DNA from: Pseudopedobacter sp035496935
GTDB taxonomy: Bacteria > Bacteroidota > Bacteroidia > Sphingobacteriales > Sphingobacteriaceae
Assembly: GCA_035496935.1 (NCBI GenBank)
Contig: DATJED010000018.1
Span: 62,001 to 126,000, forward strand
DNA length: 64,000 nucleotides
Direction of reading: 5' to 3'
The notes under the pieces were generated by a model, which was not told the DNA's origin, made no database searches, and saw nothing but the letters and a program-made list of their open reading frames with translations. A program made the position numbers and the translations under genes. This document shows, piece after piece, positions 33,805-43,184 of the stretch. Positions within the stretch are counted from its first letter, which is position 1. Every line of letters starts with the position of its first letter.

Positions 33805-33906
33805 CAACGATTTTGCGACCGTTTGCTGCTGGACAAAACAGCTCTGCGATTGCCGTTGTTAATCGGCTAAATTTATTAAATTCGCCTATAAGCAATAATC
33901 TCTCAG

Positions 33907-34659
33907 ATGTTCACCAAGCTCCAGTTTGTAGCTCCGTCAACTTATCACATCACCTCTAAAAAAACCTTTTTAGATCAGGCAATTTTACCTGAGCATATAG
34001 GAGCAAGTTTTGAATTTGCGTTTAACATGAGCTTTGGAAACGCAGGTCATCACCGTAACCACAGAACTGGCGGAAACTTAAAAAGAAAAAACGGAGAAAT
34101 TTTCATCAATGCTTATCAAGGAAAGCTAGCGGAGTTTGCTTTCTACAATTGGCTAAAAAGCAAAAATATGGAAGTTGATTTGCCCGATCTCCGTGTTTTT
34201 GGAGAAGGAATTTGGGACGATTCCGATTTTAAAATCGGAGGAAAGTGCATTAGCATCAAATCTGCCGCTTTTTTCTCCAATCTAATGCTTTTAGAAACCG
34301 AAGATTGGAATCATCAAGGCAATTATATCCCAAATTCGGGAACAGCAAACGCTAAATATGATTATTTTGTACTGATAAGAATAAAGCCTGACGGCAAGAA
34401 ATTGATGAAAGAAAACCGGCTTTATTATGCCGAAGAAGTCGAAGAAGATTTGCTGAAGCAAATTATCATAAAGGAAAAATGGTTTGCCGACTTGGCCGGT
34501 TTTGCTACCAAAGCAGACATTCAGCATGTTATTAGGAATCAGCACATCATCCCGAAACAGGCACTCCTAAACGGAAAAATACCGATGGATGCCAGCAATT
34601 ATTACCTGCAAAGTGGAGATTTAAGGCCTATTGAGGAGCTGGTAAACCTGTTGCTTTAA
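33907..34659 (+). CDS. Putative orphan PD-(D/E)XK-type nuclease
   Basis: A 250-residue soluble protein I cannot place in a named family. Its layout resembles type II restriction-like nucleases: a helix with GEIFINAYQGKLAEFAFYNWL (Gln-x-x-x-x-Glu, about residues 70-77), then DDSDFKIGGKCISIKSAAFF, where Asp and the Ser-x-Lys strand would stand for the metal-binding Asp and (Glu)-x-Lys, and a following hydrophobic strand YDYFVLIRIKPD. The C-terminus has alternating Pro/Tyr loops typical of such enzymes. The middle acidic residue is replaced by Ser, so activity is uncertain. No methyltransferase gene is next to it. Confidence 0.5.
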   Translation: MFTKLQFVAPSTYHITSKKTFLDQAILPEHIGASFEFAFNMSFGNAGHHRNHRTGGNLKRKNGEIFINAYQGKLAEFAFYNWLKSKNMEVDLPDLRVFGEGIWDDSDFKIGGKCISIKSAAFFSNLMLLETEDWNHQGNYIPNSGTANAKYDYFVLIRIKPDGKKLMKENRLYYAEEVEEDLLKQIIIKEKWFADLAGFATKADIQHVIRNQHIIPKQALLNGKIPMDASNYYLQSGDLRPIEELVNLLL

Positions 34660-34985
34660 GTTTTAGAGCTTGTTTAAAATTCATTGATATATTGTTAAGA
34701 GTTTCGTCACTCGGACGAATATGAAAGGTCTATGGGGTAGATTTCAAAAAATCGTAAGTCTGACAACCAATCCCGGCAACGTTTGCGCAAATTAAACCGG
34801 GCGTTTGCTTCGTAATAATTAACTTAATGGCTAAAATTGCTGTTGTAGCAAGCCAATTGTTATCCTAAAGACAAATTCCAATTAAAATAAACAGATGAAA
34901 CCATCATGATTTTGCCAAAACCCGCAGGGGAATGATTATCAAATCATGATTGCTTCATCGCCATTAAAAAACAATAAGTAAACAG
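34660..34985. promoter_or_regulatory. Upstream region of the pectin locus with palindrome and repeats
   Basis: 326 bases without a gene. CGGCAACGTTTGCG at 34774-34787 is a pseudo-palindrome centred on CpG (AACGTT core, outer CG/CG), the form of LacI-family operators, and recurs split by 12 extra bases before the first susC. ATCATGATT occurs at 34903-34911 and 34943-34951, exactly 40 bases apart, and ATGATT-ATCA-AATCAT (34932-34947) is an inverted repeat next to the second copy. These are candidate sites for the regulators of the locus. No clear TAnnTTTG was found. Confidence 0.45.
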
Positions 34986-36617
34986 ATGAAAAATTACCTA
35001 TTAGTACCAGCTTTATTATTTAGTCTATCGATTGCAAAAGCCCAGCAAAGCAATAATTATGTCTCTAAAGTTTGGGTTTCTGATTTAGGAAATGGGAAAT
35101 ACAAAAACCCGGTTTTAAACGCAGATTACTCCGACCCGGACGCTATTCGAGTAGGAGACGATTTTTACATGGTTTCTTCCAGTTTTAACCACACACCGGG
35201 TTTGCCTTTATTGCATTCAAAAGATATGGTAAGCTGGACTATCCTTACCCACGTTTTGCAAAAGCAGATTCCAGAAGATGTTTTCAATAAAGTTCAACAC
35301 GGAAATGGGGTTTGGGCGCCTTCCATCCGTTATCACGATAAGGAATTTTACATTTATTATCCCGATCCGGATTTTGGAATTTACGTTACCAGAGCTAAAG
35401 AAGCTACCGGTCCTTGGTCGTCTCCAGAGCTGGTTTACGCCGGAAAAGGTTTGATTGATCCTTGTCCACTTTGGGATGAAGACGGGAAAACCTATTTAGT
35501 ACACGCCTACGCCGGTAGCCGGGCAGGTATAAAGAGTGTGATTGCCATTGCGCCAATGAACCCAGAAGGTACAAAAGTTACCGGACAAAGCGTAATTGTT
35601 TACGATGGACACGAAACTGACCCAACCATTGAAGGCCCAAAATTTTATAAAAGGAATGGCTATTATTATATTTTCGCTCCTGCAGGCGGAGTGCCTACGG
35701 GCTGGCAGCTTGTGTTACGCTCAAAAAATATATACGGCCCTTATGAGCGTAAAAATGTAATGGATCAAGGAAAATCTACGGTTAACGGCCCTCACCAAGG
35801 TGCTTGGGTTGATACCCAAACCGGCGAAGACTGGTTTTTCCATTTTCAGGATAAAGAAGCGTACGGAAGGGTAGTGCATTTGCAACCTATGAAATGGGTA
35901 AAAGATTGGCCCGTAATAGGTTTAGATAAAGATGGCGACGGCAGAGGAGAACCGGTTATGGAATACAAAAAGCCGAACGTAGGTAAAACCTGGCCAATAG
36001 TTACCCCCGCAGAATCTGACGAATTTGAATCTCCGATATTGGGCAGCCAATGGCAATGGCAGGCCAATCCTAATGGTACTTGGGCAATGGCAAGCAATCA
36101 CGGTAATTTAAGATTATATACCAAGCAAATTCCTCAGGAAGCCAAAAGTTTGTGGGATGTCCCTAATATTTTAGGGCAGAAATTTCCGGCAGATCATTTT
36201 ATGGTTACTGCAAAACTTACATTCACTCCTAACGAAAAATTAGAGAACGAAAGGGTTGGACTAATTATTTTAGGTCAGGATTATAGCACACTTTCCATAA
36301 AAAGCAAAACCGACGGTTTGTATTTAAATTATGCCGTTTGTGAAGGCGCAGTAAAAGGAAAAGCAGAAAAGGAAACCCCGTTAATTAAACTGAAAACCAA
36401 TGCCATTTATCTACGTGTAAAAGTAAGTGACGGGGCAAAATGCAACTGGTCGTACAGTTTTGATAATAAAAACTTTGTTGATGCAGGAACTACTTTTACC
36501 GCAACTCCCGGAAAATGGGTGGGGGCAAAAGTTGGTTTATATGCAGTAAGAGAAACTCAAATCAATGATTCTGGTTATGTAGATGTAGATTGGTTTAGGG
36601 TAGAGCCTTTGAAATAA
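34986..36617 (+). CDS. Glycoside hydrolase family 43 with C-terminal beta-sandwich
   Basis: A 543-residue exported enzyme with a signal peptide cleaved after residue 19 (SIAKA/QQ). The five-bladed propeller (about 35-320) carries the GH43 triad: Asp50 in ADYSDPDAIRVGDDFYM (base), Asp158 in LIDPCPLWDEDGK and Glu216 in DPTIEGPKFYKRNGYYYI (acid). Residues about 340-540 form a concanavalin-like beta-sandwich (SDEFESPILGSQWQWQ, GLYAVRETQINDSGYVDVDWFRV). GH43 enzymes with this layout release arabinose, xylose or galactose side chains; here the pectin setting suggests rhamnogalacturonan side chains. It leads the locus. Confidence 0.93.
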   Translation: MKNYLLVPALLFSLSIAKAQQSNNYVSKVWVSDLGNGKYKNPVLNADYSDPDAIRVGDDFYMVSSSFNHTPGLPLLHSKDMVSWTILTHVLQKQIPEDVFNKVQHGNGVWAPSIRYHDKEFYIYYPDPDFGIYVTRAKEATGPWSSPELVYAGKGLIDPCPLWDEDGKTYLVHAYAGSRAGIKSVIAIAPMNPEGTKVTGQSVIVYDGHETDPTIEGPKFYKRNGYYYIFAPAGGVPTGWQLVLRSKNIYGPYERKNVMDQGKSTVNGPHQGAWVDTQTGEDWFFHFQDKEAYGRVVHLQPMKWVKDWPVIGLDKDGDGRGEPVMEYKKPNVGKTWPIVTPAESDEFESPILGSQWQWQANPNGTWAMASNHGNLRLYTKQIPQEAKSLWDVPNILGQKFPADHFMVTAKLTFTPNEKLENERVGLIILGQDYSTLSIKSKTDGLYLNYAVCEGAVKGKAEKETPLIKLKTNAIYLRVKVSDGAKCNWSYSFDNKNFVDAGTTFTATPGKWVGAKVGLYAVRETQINDSGYVDVDWFRVEPLK

Positions 36618-36640
36618 GTATTGGATTTAAATTAGCTGTT

Positions 36641-37417
36641 TTGAAAAAGATTAAATTAATAATTATACCTGCATTTATCCTGCTAACTTCTTTTACACTT
36701 TTTAAAAAGAAAATAGCTGTGGTTTACCTCATTGGCGATTCTACCGTTGCAGATTACTCTTTAGAACGGGATTATCAATCCAAAAGATTTCCATTAGTGG
36801 GCTGGGGGCAGGTATTGCAACCATTTCTGACAGAAGATAGCCTTTATAAACTTAGGAATGTGACGAAAGCAGACAGTTTAAAAGTTGACGACCGGGCAAA
36901 AGGCGGCAGAAGTACCCGTACTTTTTTTGAAGAAGGACGTTGGGCTGAGGTTTTTAAAAATCTGAAAAAAGGCGATATCGTAATGATCCAGTTTGGGCAT
37001 AACGATGCTGCAAAAGATAAGCCTGAACGCTACGTAAATATTGCGGGATATAAAGAATTTTTAAGATTATATGTAAATCAAACCAGGGAAAAAGGAGCGT
37101 TGCCTATTCTGTTAACTCCCGTTGCAAGAAATTATCCCTGGGAAAACGGAAGTTTAAGCAACGTACACGGAGAATATCCGCAAGCTGTAAAAGACGTTGC
37201 TAAAGAATTAAACGTAAAACTAATTGATTTAAATGAGCTTTCTATGAAGTTCTTTTCGTCTAAAGGCGAAGAATATGTCCGTAAAAAATACTTCATGAAC
37301 CTCGACTCTGGAAAATATCAAGCCTATCCAAAAGGGCAACATGACAATACACATTTCCAGATTGAGGGAGGCAAGGAGGTAGCTCGACTGGTATTTAACG
37401 CGATGAAAAAGCTATAA
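36641..37417 (+). CDS. Rhamnogalacturonan acetylesterase (CE12, SGNH hydrolase)
   Basis: A 258-residue SGNH/GDSL esterase. Block I is LIGDSTVADYS with Ser34, block III is IVMIQFGHNDAAKD, and the C-terminal GQHDNTHFQIEGG holds Asp235 and His238. RAKGGRSTRTFFEEGRW is typical of the rhamnogalacturonan acetylesterase group, which removes acetyl groups from the pectin backbone. The N-terminus has a short hydrophobic signal. The start is a TTG codon at 36641, since no ATG precedes the signal sequence. It follows GH43 by 23 bases and precedes the next esterase by four. Confidence 0.92.
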   Translation: MKKIKLIIIPAFILLTSFTLFKKKIAVVYLIGDSTVADYSLERDYQSKRFPLVGWGQVLQPFLTEDSLYKLRNVTKADSLKVDDRAKGGRSTRTFFEEGRWAEVFKNLKKGDIVMIQFGHNDAAKDKPERYVNIAGYKEFLRLYVNQTREKGALPILLTPVARNYPWENGSLSNVHGEYPQAVKDVAKELNVKLIDLNELSMKFFSSKGEEYVRKKYFMNLDSGKYQAYPKGQHDNTHFQIEGGKEVARLVFNAMKKL

Positions 37418-37421
37418 AGCA

Positions 37422-38369
37422 ATGAAAAACTGGCTAATTTTAAGTTTCTTACTCACTTATATTTCGTCATCCGCACAAATAAAAGTCCCACGCGATACGT
37501 CCTTCACCCTGCATGGAACTTATATAAAGGAGAAAAAATATCGTCCGTACATAAAAATCGCAAATCCTGATTTGCAGAAAAACGTTACCGTAAAAAAAGA
37601 TATTGTTTACAGTAATCTTAACGGAAGAGAACTGCTTTTGGACGTTTTTTATCCTAAAAAAACCAAAGCACATAAAAAGTTTCCGGGCGTTTTATTGATT
37701 TATGGCGGAGGATGGCGTTCGGGCGATAAATCGCAGATGGAAGCAATAGCTAAAGTACTTGCAGCAAATGGTTACGTTGCCGTAGCGCCAGAATATCGCT
37801 TATCGTTGGAGGCAATTTATCCCGCTGCGGTTTATGATTTAAAGGCAACGTTACGATGGATGCGTGAAAATGCTAAAGCTATTAACCTCGATAAATCAAA
37901 AATAGCCTCTTTAGGTACTTCTGCCGGCGGGCAGTTGGCGTCTTTTTTAGGAACAACCAACTTCGATGCTAAATACGATGGAGATTTAAAAGGTTCTGAT
38001 GAATCAAGCGCAGTGCAGGCAATTGTTGATATTGATGGCACTTTGGCCTTTCATCATCCAGAATCTTCTGAAGGTAAGGCGGCTTCACTTTGGTTAGGCG
38101 GAACTTATCAGGAAAATCCCCGAGCTTGGGAAGATGCAGCGCCACTAAACCATGTAGATAAAAATACACCACCAGTTTTATTTATCAATAGCTCAAACCC
38201 GAGGTTCCACGCAGGTAGAAGTGATATGATTGCCAAACTCGACAGCTTAAAAATTTATTCAGAAATAAAAGAATTTCCTGATACGCCGCACCCGTTTTGG
38301 TTTTTTCATCCGTGGTTTAACCCAATGATGGAGACAACAATCGACTTTTTAAATAAAGTGTTCAAATAG
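37422..38369 (+). CDS. Alpha/beta-hydrolase esterase
   Basis: A 315-residue exported esterase, signal peptide about residues 1-18 (ISSSAQ). It shows the oxyanion motif LIYGGGWRSGDKS, the nucleophile elbow LGTSAGGQLA with Ser167, an acidic segment in TPPVLFINSSNPRFHAG and the final His in FPDTPHPFWF. It resembles bifunctional carbohydrate acetyl esterases (BD-FAE-like). In this operon, with CE12 and GH43, it most likely removes acetyl groups from pectin or xylan side chains. It is the third gene of the GH43-CE12-esterase unit. Confidence 0.88.
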   Translation: MKNWLILSFLLTYISSSAQIKVPRDTSFTLHGTYIKEKKYRPYIKIANPDLQKNVTVKKDIVYSNLNGRELLLDVFYPKKTKAHKKFPGVLLIYGGGWRSGDKSQMEAIAKVLAANGYVAVAPEYRLSLEAIYPAAVYDLKATLRWMRENAKAINLDKSKIASLGTSAGGQLASFLGTTNFDAKYDGDLKGSDESSAVQAIVDIDGTLAFHHPESSEGKAASLWLGGTYQENPRAWEDAAPLNHVDKNTPPVLFINSSNPRFHAGRSDMIAKLDSLKIYSEIKEFPDTPHPFWFFHPWFNPMMETTIDFLNKVFK

Positions 38370-38490
38370 TTGAAAAAAGAACGATATTTAAACAGCGTTT
38401 CCAAAATTCCTTGCTAAAGCAATTGAATATCGTTTTAACAGGCAAAAGAACCATAGCACCGCTATAAACTAACCGTAAGGACTTTTTTTA

Positions 38491-41400
38491 ATGGTTTTGA
38501 ATATCAAATTTTATTCGAGTGTGGTTTTTTTCCTTTGGGTGTTGAACTGTAGCGCCCAAAATTTAGTGAACGTTAAACACTATTCCACCGTAGATGGTTT
38601 ATCTGATAACAAAATTACTACCGCTATTAAAGATAGAGACGGGTTTATGTGGTTTGGCTCTTGGGCCGGGATAAGCAGGTTTGATGGGCATAATTTTGTA
38701 AACTTTAAGTCGTATCCCGGAGATAATTCCAGTTTAAAAAGTAATAGGATTGATGTTATCATAGAAGATAAAGAAGCTGGTTTTTTATGGGTAAAAGGTT
38801 ACGATAACCAAGTTTATAGGTTCGATAAAAAAACCGGTTTATTTGCTGCCCTCCCAGCCTTGCTACAAGATGAATCTTTAAAAGACGCACTTTTTACCAG
38901 AATTTTTGTAGTGGCCAACCAACAGGTTTGGCTGCTTTCATCTAATATGGGCGTTTTTTTAATCCAGGATGCTTTGGGTAAATATCCCAAATATAAAAGG
39001 TTCAACATTCATCAGCCTTCACACCATTATATTCCCACTAACAAAATTTCCTTTTTCCATACTGATAAGCAGAAAAATGTTTGGTTGGCAACTGCAAAAG
39101 GTATTTATGTGCTTAAAAAAACAAACGATTGTGATTACGAATCGCATGTTGTGAAAAGCTTTGGGAATAGCCCGGTTGAACAGATGGACGATGGTAAAAA
39201 CGTAATCTGGTGCACTCAAGGAACCAATCTTTTTTCTGTCAGCTATAATGAAAGAGAATTCCATAACTATAAAATAACAGAAAGCCCGATAACAGCTATA
39301 AAAGCTACAAAAAGCGGAGAAAAACTTTATTGTGTAACAGCTATGGGAGAGCTAATATCGGTAACCGAAGATGGAAAAGCCACTCTGTTGGGGAAAACCA
39401 AAGACCAGTCGCCGCTGTACACCATCTTCGAAAGTAGCAATGGAAACTTGTGGATAGAGTCTGAAAGGTACGGAGTGGTTTTGTTCGACGTAAAAAAACA
39501 AGAGATGACCGAATTATTTCCTCCGGGTAAATACCAGTTCAACGCATCAACCGGGGCAAATTATTCTATTTACGAAGATATAAATCAAGTAGTTTGGATT
39601 GCTTTAGACCGGTTTGGTCTGAGGTATTACGATGCGAAACAGGAAGCACTGCAGAAAATATCAGATAAAGACCAGCATGGAACTAGGAAACTGAGCGACT
39701 TTATCTTCCGTACATTCTACTATTCGCCCGGGGTAGTTTGGACGGTTGGAGATAAGGGAGGCCTTGATAAAATTGTATTTCGGCAATATGATTTTGAGCA
39801 ACGTAGCATAAAACCCAATCCGGTTATTATGGTTGATAATGAAGTTCGTGGGATTTTTGCAGATCAACAGAACAGATTATGGCTGGGCACCAAAGGCAAA
39901 GAAGTTAAAGTAATTAAAAACAACGAAGTACTAAACAATCTTTTTGATAAACCCATTTCATTCGGTTCCGGAGTTTATACCATTTTTAAGGATAAGGAAG
40001 GGGCAATGTGGTTTGGTACAAAAAGTAGCGGTTTGTATAAAGCTGTACCGCTTGATACTACCGAGCAAAAATATAAGCTTGCTAATCATTATTTCACAAG
40101 CAACATACTAAAAAAAGGGGTAGGCAACTCTATCTACAGCGTTATGCAGGATAGCAAAGGAAGAATTTGGGCCGGCTCTTATGGCGGAGGCTTAATATTG
40201 TTCCAATCCAGGGGCGGTAAAACGAGTATTTTAACGTTGGACAATTCGTTTAAGAACTATCCGCCCGGAAATTTCAACCGTGTACGGCATTTAAAAGAAG
40301 ATGGAAAAGGAAATATATGGGTAGCCACTACAGAAGGGCTTTTAGTTTTTAATCCCAATTTTGGCTCTCCCGCAAATTATCAATTTAAAATATATAAAAA
40401 GCAGCCCGGCAATATCCATAGCTTGGGCGGAAACGATGTTCAGTTCCTTTACAAAGATTCTAGAAACCAAATGTGGGTGCTTACCTCTTCCGGAGGATTA
40501 AACCTAGCGATTGGAAATAACCCTTTAGATAGCTTAATCTTCCAAAATTTCTCGACCAAAGACGGTTTACCCAGTGATTTTTTATTGAGTTGTGAAGAGG
40601 ATGAACATAAAAACCTTTGGATTGCTACCCAAAACGGCATTTCAAAATTCTCCACTATTAATAAAAAACATCAGAATTTTAATTATTTCGATGGCCTGCC
40701 TGAAGAAGCTACATTCTCGGAAAGTTCGGGCGTAAAAATGCCGGACGGAACCATAGTATTCGGCAATACAGGCGGTTTCCTCAGCTTTAATCCTTCTTCC
40801 ATCCACTCCAAAAAAACTATTGCAAATATGGTGTTTACCGGCATTGAGGTGAATGGAAAAGACATTAGGGAAATGAATTCGGAATATCTAAAAAAAGACA
40901 TCAGCTATGCCAACAGGTTAAATTTGGATTACAATCAGAATATCATTACGATAAATTTTGCGGTACTCGATTTTGGATCAACTGATAAACAGAACTACGT
41001 TTGCAGAATTAAAGGATTCGATAATGTGTGGCGTAATACCGAAGGCCAGCGGAAGATCACTTACACCAATTTGCCTCCGGGCAATTACACATTTCAGGTA
41101 AAAAGTTTAAACGATGAACTTTACAGCCCAATCCCGTTCCGCTCTATCAAAATTACCATCCATCCGCCATTATGGAAAACTTGGTGGGCTTATACCTTAT
41201 ACGTTATTATTGTAGTAATTGTGCTGGTATTGATACAGCGCACCATTTACACCATGCTGAAACTGCGCCACGGGATTGAAATGGAGAAAAAAATGGTGGA
41301 ACTAAAGCTGAATTTTTTTACACAGATTTCGCATGAACTGCGCACCCCGCTAACGCTGATTGTTAACCCCATTGGCGAGGTGCTACAACATGAAAAACTA

Positions 41401-42864
41401 TCGGCAAAAGGCAAAAAATATGCAAAACTGGTACTGAAGAACGCTAAACGGATGACACGTTTGGTCAATCAGTTACTGGACCTTAGAAAGGTACAAAGCG
41501 GAAAAGCGACTTTAAAATCACAGGATATCGAGCTCATCTCATTTTCGCAGAATCTGATTAGTTATTTTGAAGATGTAATCCACAAAAAAGATTTAAAAGT
41601 TCAGGTAATTTCTCCGTACAGTACATTAAATGTTCATTGGGATATTGAAAAAATGGAGATTGTAATCTACAATATTTTGAGCAATGCCATTAAATTTTCG
41701 CCCAACGGAGGCACTGTTGACATTACCATTGAGGCATTTGATGATGGCAAAAAATGCAGGATTGCCATTATTGACCAAGGTCCGGGTGTTTTAGAAGATG
41801 AGCTGCAACGCATCTTTAATATATATTACGAAGGCGAACATAAGGCAACTGTAAAAAGCTCTGGAATTGGTTTGGCTTTGGCAAAAGAACTGGTGCTGTT
41901 ACATAACGGAAACATAACTGCCCAAAACAACACCAACGGAGGACTAAAAATTGTTTTTGAGATAGATAGATTTTTAGAAAATTTGGTAGATGAAACTCCG
42001 GATGCTTTTAAAATAGCAGTCGAACAAAACGAAGACATTATTCTGTCCGAGGGATCCGATTTTGTTATAGAAGAATCGGAAGATGCCCAACTTCCATCGG
42101 TTTTAATAGTGGAAGATAACAATGAACTGCGGGGCTTTTTGGCACTTAAATTTAGCGATAGTTTTGTGGTAGAGACCGCCGAAAACGGAGAAGAAGGATT
42201 AGAAAAGGCTATGGAACACAATCCGGATTTAATTTTATCTGATGTGATGATGCCAAAAATGGACGGCATGGAAATGCTGAATAAGCTCAAGAGCAACCCT
42301 TTAACCAGCCACATTCCGGTAATTCTGTTGACTGCAAAAAGCTCTACCGAAAGCCATATTATGGGCTTAAAATATGGTGCAGATTACTATTTGCCCAAAC
42401 CTTTTGATATGAAACTGCTGAGCGTTGCCATGAACAGCATTTTGATGCAAAGAAAAAGATTTTTTAAAGCCGTAGTTAACGGAGAAGCCATAACAAATGA
42501 AGAAAACATTGCTGAAGATGTACTGATTACCCCTGAGGATAAAGAATTTTTGCAGAAAACCATCCAAGTGGTGCGGGAATGTTTAGAAGATAAAGACTTT
42601 AATATCGACACCGTAGCAGATTTGATGAATATGAGCCGTTCGGCCTTCTTCAAAAAATTTAAGAGCTTGACCAATTTGGCGCCGGTTGAGTTTGTACGGG
42701 ATACTAGATTGGAAATTGGAAAAGATATGCTGGAATCGGGCTCAAAAAACGTTTCCGAAATTGCGTATGCCATCGGTTTTAATAACCCAAAATACTTCAG
42801 CACCTGCTTTAAAGCAAAATACGGTCTTAGTCCCAAAGAATTTGTGAACAAGAAAAACAGCTGA
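38491..42864 (+). CDS. Hybrid two-component system sensor-regulator (HTCS)
   Basis: A 1,457-residue single-protein sensor and transcription factor. The order is: signal peptide (1-22, LNCSAQ); two seven-bladed Reg_prop propellers (about 25-780, many WFG, LWLGT and IWAGS repeats); a Y_Y_Y domain (about 825-890); a membrane helix (about 898-920); HisKA with His948 (FTQISHELRTPLTL); HATPase (NILSNAIKFSPNGG, GPGVLEDELQ, SSGIGLALAKEL); a receiver with Asp1251 (LILSDVMMPKMDGM); and an AraC HTH (about 1,355-1,455, FNIDTVADLMNMSRSAFFKKFK, VSEIAYAIGFNNPKYFSTCFK). The periplasmic propellers bind oligosaccharides, and it then activates its locus. It is the likely master activator here. Confidence 0.96.
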   Translation: MVLNIKFYSSVVFFLWVLNCSAQNLVNVKHYSTVDGLSDNKITTAIKDRDGFMWFGSWAGISRFDGHNFVNFKSYPGDNSSLKSNRIDVIIEDKEAGFLWVKGYDNQVYRFDKKTGLFAALPALLQDESLKDALFTRIFVVANQQVWLLSSNMGVFLIQDALGKYPKYKRFNIHQPSHHYIPTNKISFFHTDKQKNVWLATAKGIYVLKKTNDCDYESHVVKSFGNSPVEQMDDGKNVIWCTQGTNLFSVSYNEREFHNYKITESPITAIKATKSGEKLYCVTAMGELISVTEDGKATLLGKTKDQSPLYTIFESSNGNLWIESERYGVVLFDVKKQEMTELFPPGKYQFNASTGANYSIYEDINQVVWIALDRFGLRYYDAKQEALQKISDKDQHGTRKLSDFIFRTFYYSPGVVWTVGDKGGLDKIVFRQYDFEQRSIKPNPVIMVDNEVRGIFADQQNRLWLGTKGKEVKVIKNNEVLNNLFDKPISFGSGVYTIFKDKEGAMWFGTKSSGLYKAVPLDTTEQKYKLANHYFTSNILKKGVGNSIYSVMQDSKGRIWAGSYGGGLILFQSRGGKTSILTLDNSFKNYPPGNFNRVRHLKEDGKGNIWVATTEGLLVFNPNFGSPANYQFKIYKKQPGNIHSLGGNDVQFLYKDSRNQMWVLTSSGGLNLAIGNNPLDSLIFQNFSTKDGLPSDFLLSCEEDEHKNLWIATQNGISKFSTINKKHQNFNYFDGLPEEATFSESSGVKMPDGTIVFGNTGGFLSFNPSSIHSKKTIANMVFTGIEVNGKDIREMNSEYLKKDISYANRLNLDYNQNIITINFAVLDFGSTDKQNYVCRIKGFDNVWRNTEGQRKITYTNLPPGNYTFQVKSLNDELYSPIPFRSIKITIHPPLWKTWWAYTLYVIIVVIVLVLIQRTIYTMLKLRHGIEMEKKMVELKLNFFTQISHELRTPLTLIVNPIGEVLQHEKLSAKGKKYAKLVLKNAKRMTRLVNQLLDLRKVQSGKATLKSQDIELISFSQNLISYFEDVIHKKDLKVQVISPYSTLNVHWDIEKMEIVIYNILSNAIKFSPNGGTVDITIEAFDDGKKCRIAIIDQGPGVLEDELQRIFNIYYEGEHKATVKSSGIGLALAKELVLLHNGNITAQNNTNGGLKIVFEIDRFLENLVDETPDAFKIAVEQNEDIILSEGSDFVIEESEDAQLPSVLIVEDNNELRGFLALKFSDSFVVETAENGEEGLEKAMEHNPDLILSDVMMPKMDGMEMLNKLKSNPLTSHIPVILLTAKSSTESHIMGLKYGADYYLPKPFDMKLLSVAMNSILMQRKRFFKAVVNGEAITNEENIAEDVLITPEDKEFLQKTIQVVRECLEDKDFNIDTVADLMNMSRSAFFKKFKSLTNLAPVEFVRDTRLEIGKDMLESGSKNVSEIAYAIGFNNPKYFSTCFKAKYGLSPKEFVNKKNS

Positions 42865-43184
42865 TTTATCAGAAACTGTTTAATTAGTTCAACATCATTC
42901 ATACCTCGATTGCTCCGTTAGGAACTTTGTCCTAGCGAGGGTTTATTAATGAGACCCTGTGCTTCAAAACCCTCTACTTACCAAAAATTAAACTCTTTTT
43001 ACCAGATTTCAGACCAATTCATTCCAACGTTCGGTCTTTAATAGCAATAATATCCGTTAAGTTTGTCATAACATATAATTGGATTTTTTCCATAATTATT
43101 ATAAACCAGATAAGATTATGTTTAATTGCAGCTATAACTAACCAATGGTACTGTTTCGCTGTACATCAATTTAAGACCATAAAC
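42865..43184. other. Gap between HTCS and the esterase/GH28/GH105 unit
   Basis: 320 bases without a gene. The first 100 hold a degenerate hairpin-like stretch (GCTCCGTTAGGAAC, then TCCTAGCGAGGG). The middle holds the 16-bp direct repeats listed separately. After these comes an AT-rich tract up to the start codon; I could not identify a standard TAnnTTTG element. Confidence 0.6.
42979..43015 (+). promoter_or_regulatory. Candidate HTCS operator A (21-bp-spaced direct repeat)
   Basis: TACCAAAAATTAAACT at 42979-42994 and TACCAGATTTCAGACC at 43000-43015; starts are exactly 21 bases apart. The same motif pair, with the same spacing, lies before the lacI gene at 53093-53129. The consensus is TACCARAWTTNRRACC. 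Direct repeats two helical turns apart fit a dimer of AraC-type HTH domains, as in HTCS proteins. Confidence 0.6.

Noticed and set aside
37832..38172. Minus-strand frames antisense to the esterase gene
   Set aside because: They are reverse-frame shadows of a gene with a complete catalytic triad; no start signal or family resemblance.
41826..42314. 162-codon minus-strand frame
   Set aside because: It is antisense to the receiver region of the HTCS gene, with composition expected from a reversed coding strand and no recognisable motif.
42900..42960. Complete hairpin repeat around GCTCCGTTAGGAAC
   Set aside because: The arms do not pair well; at most it is a degenerate remnant of an intergenic repeat.
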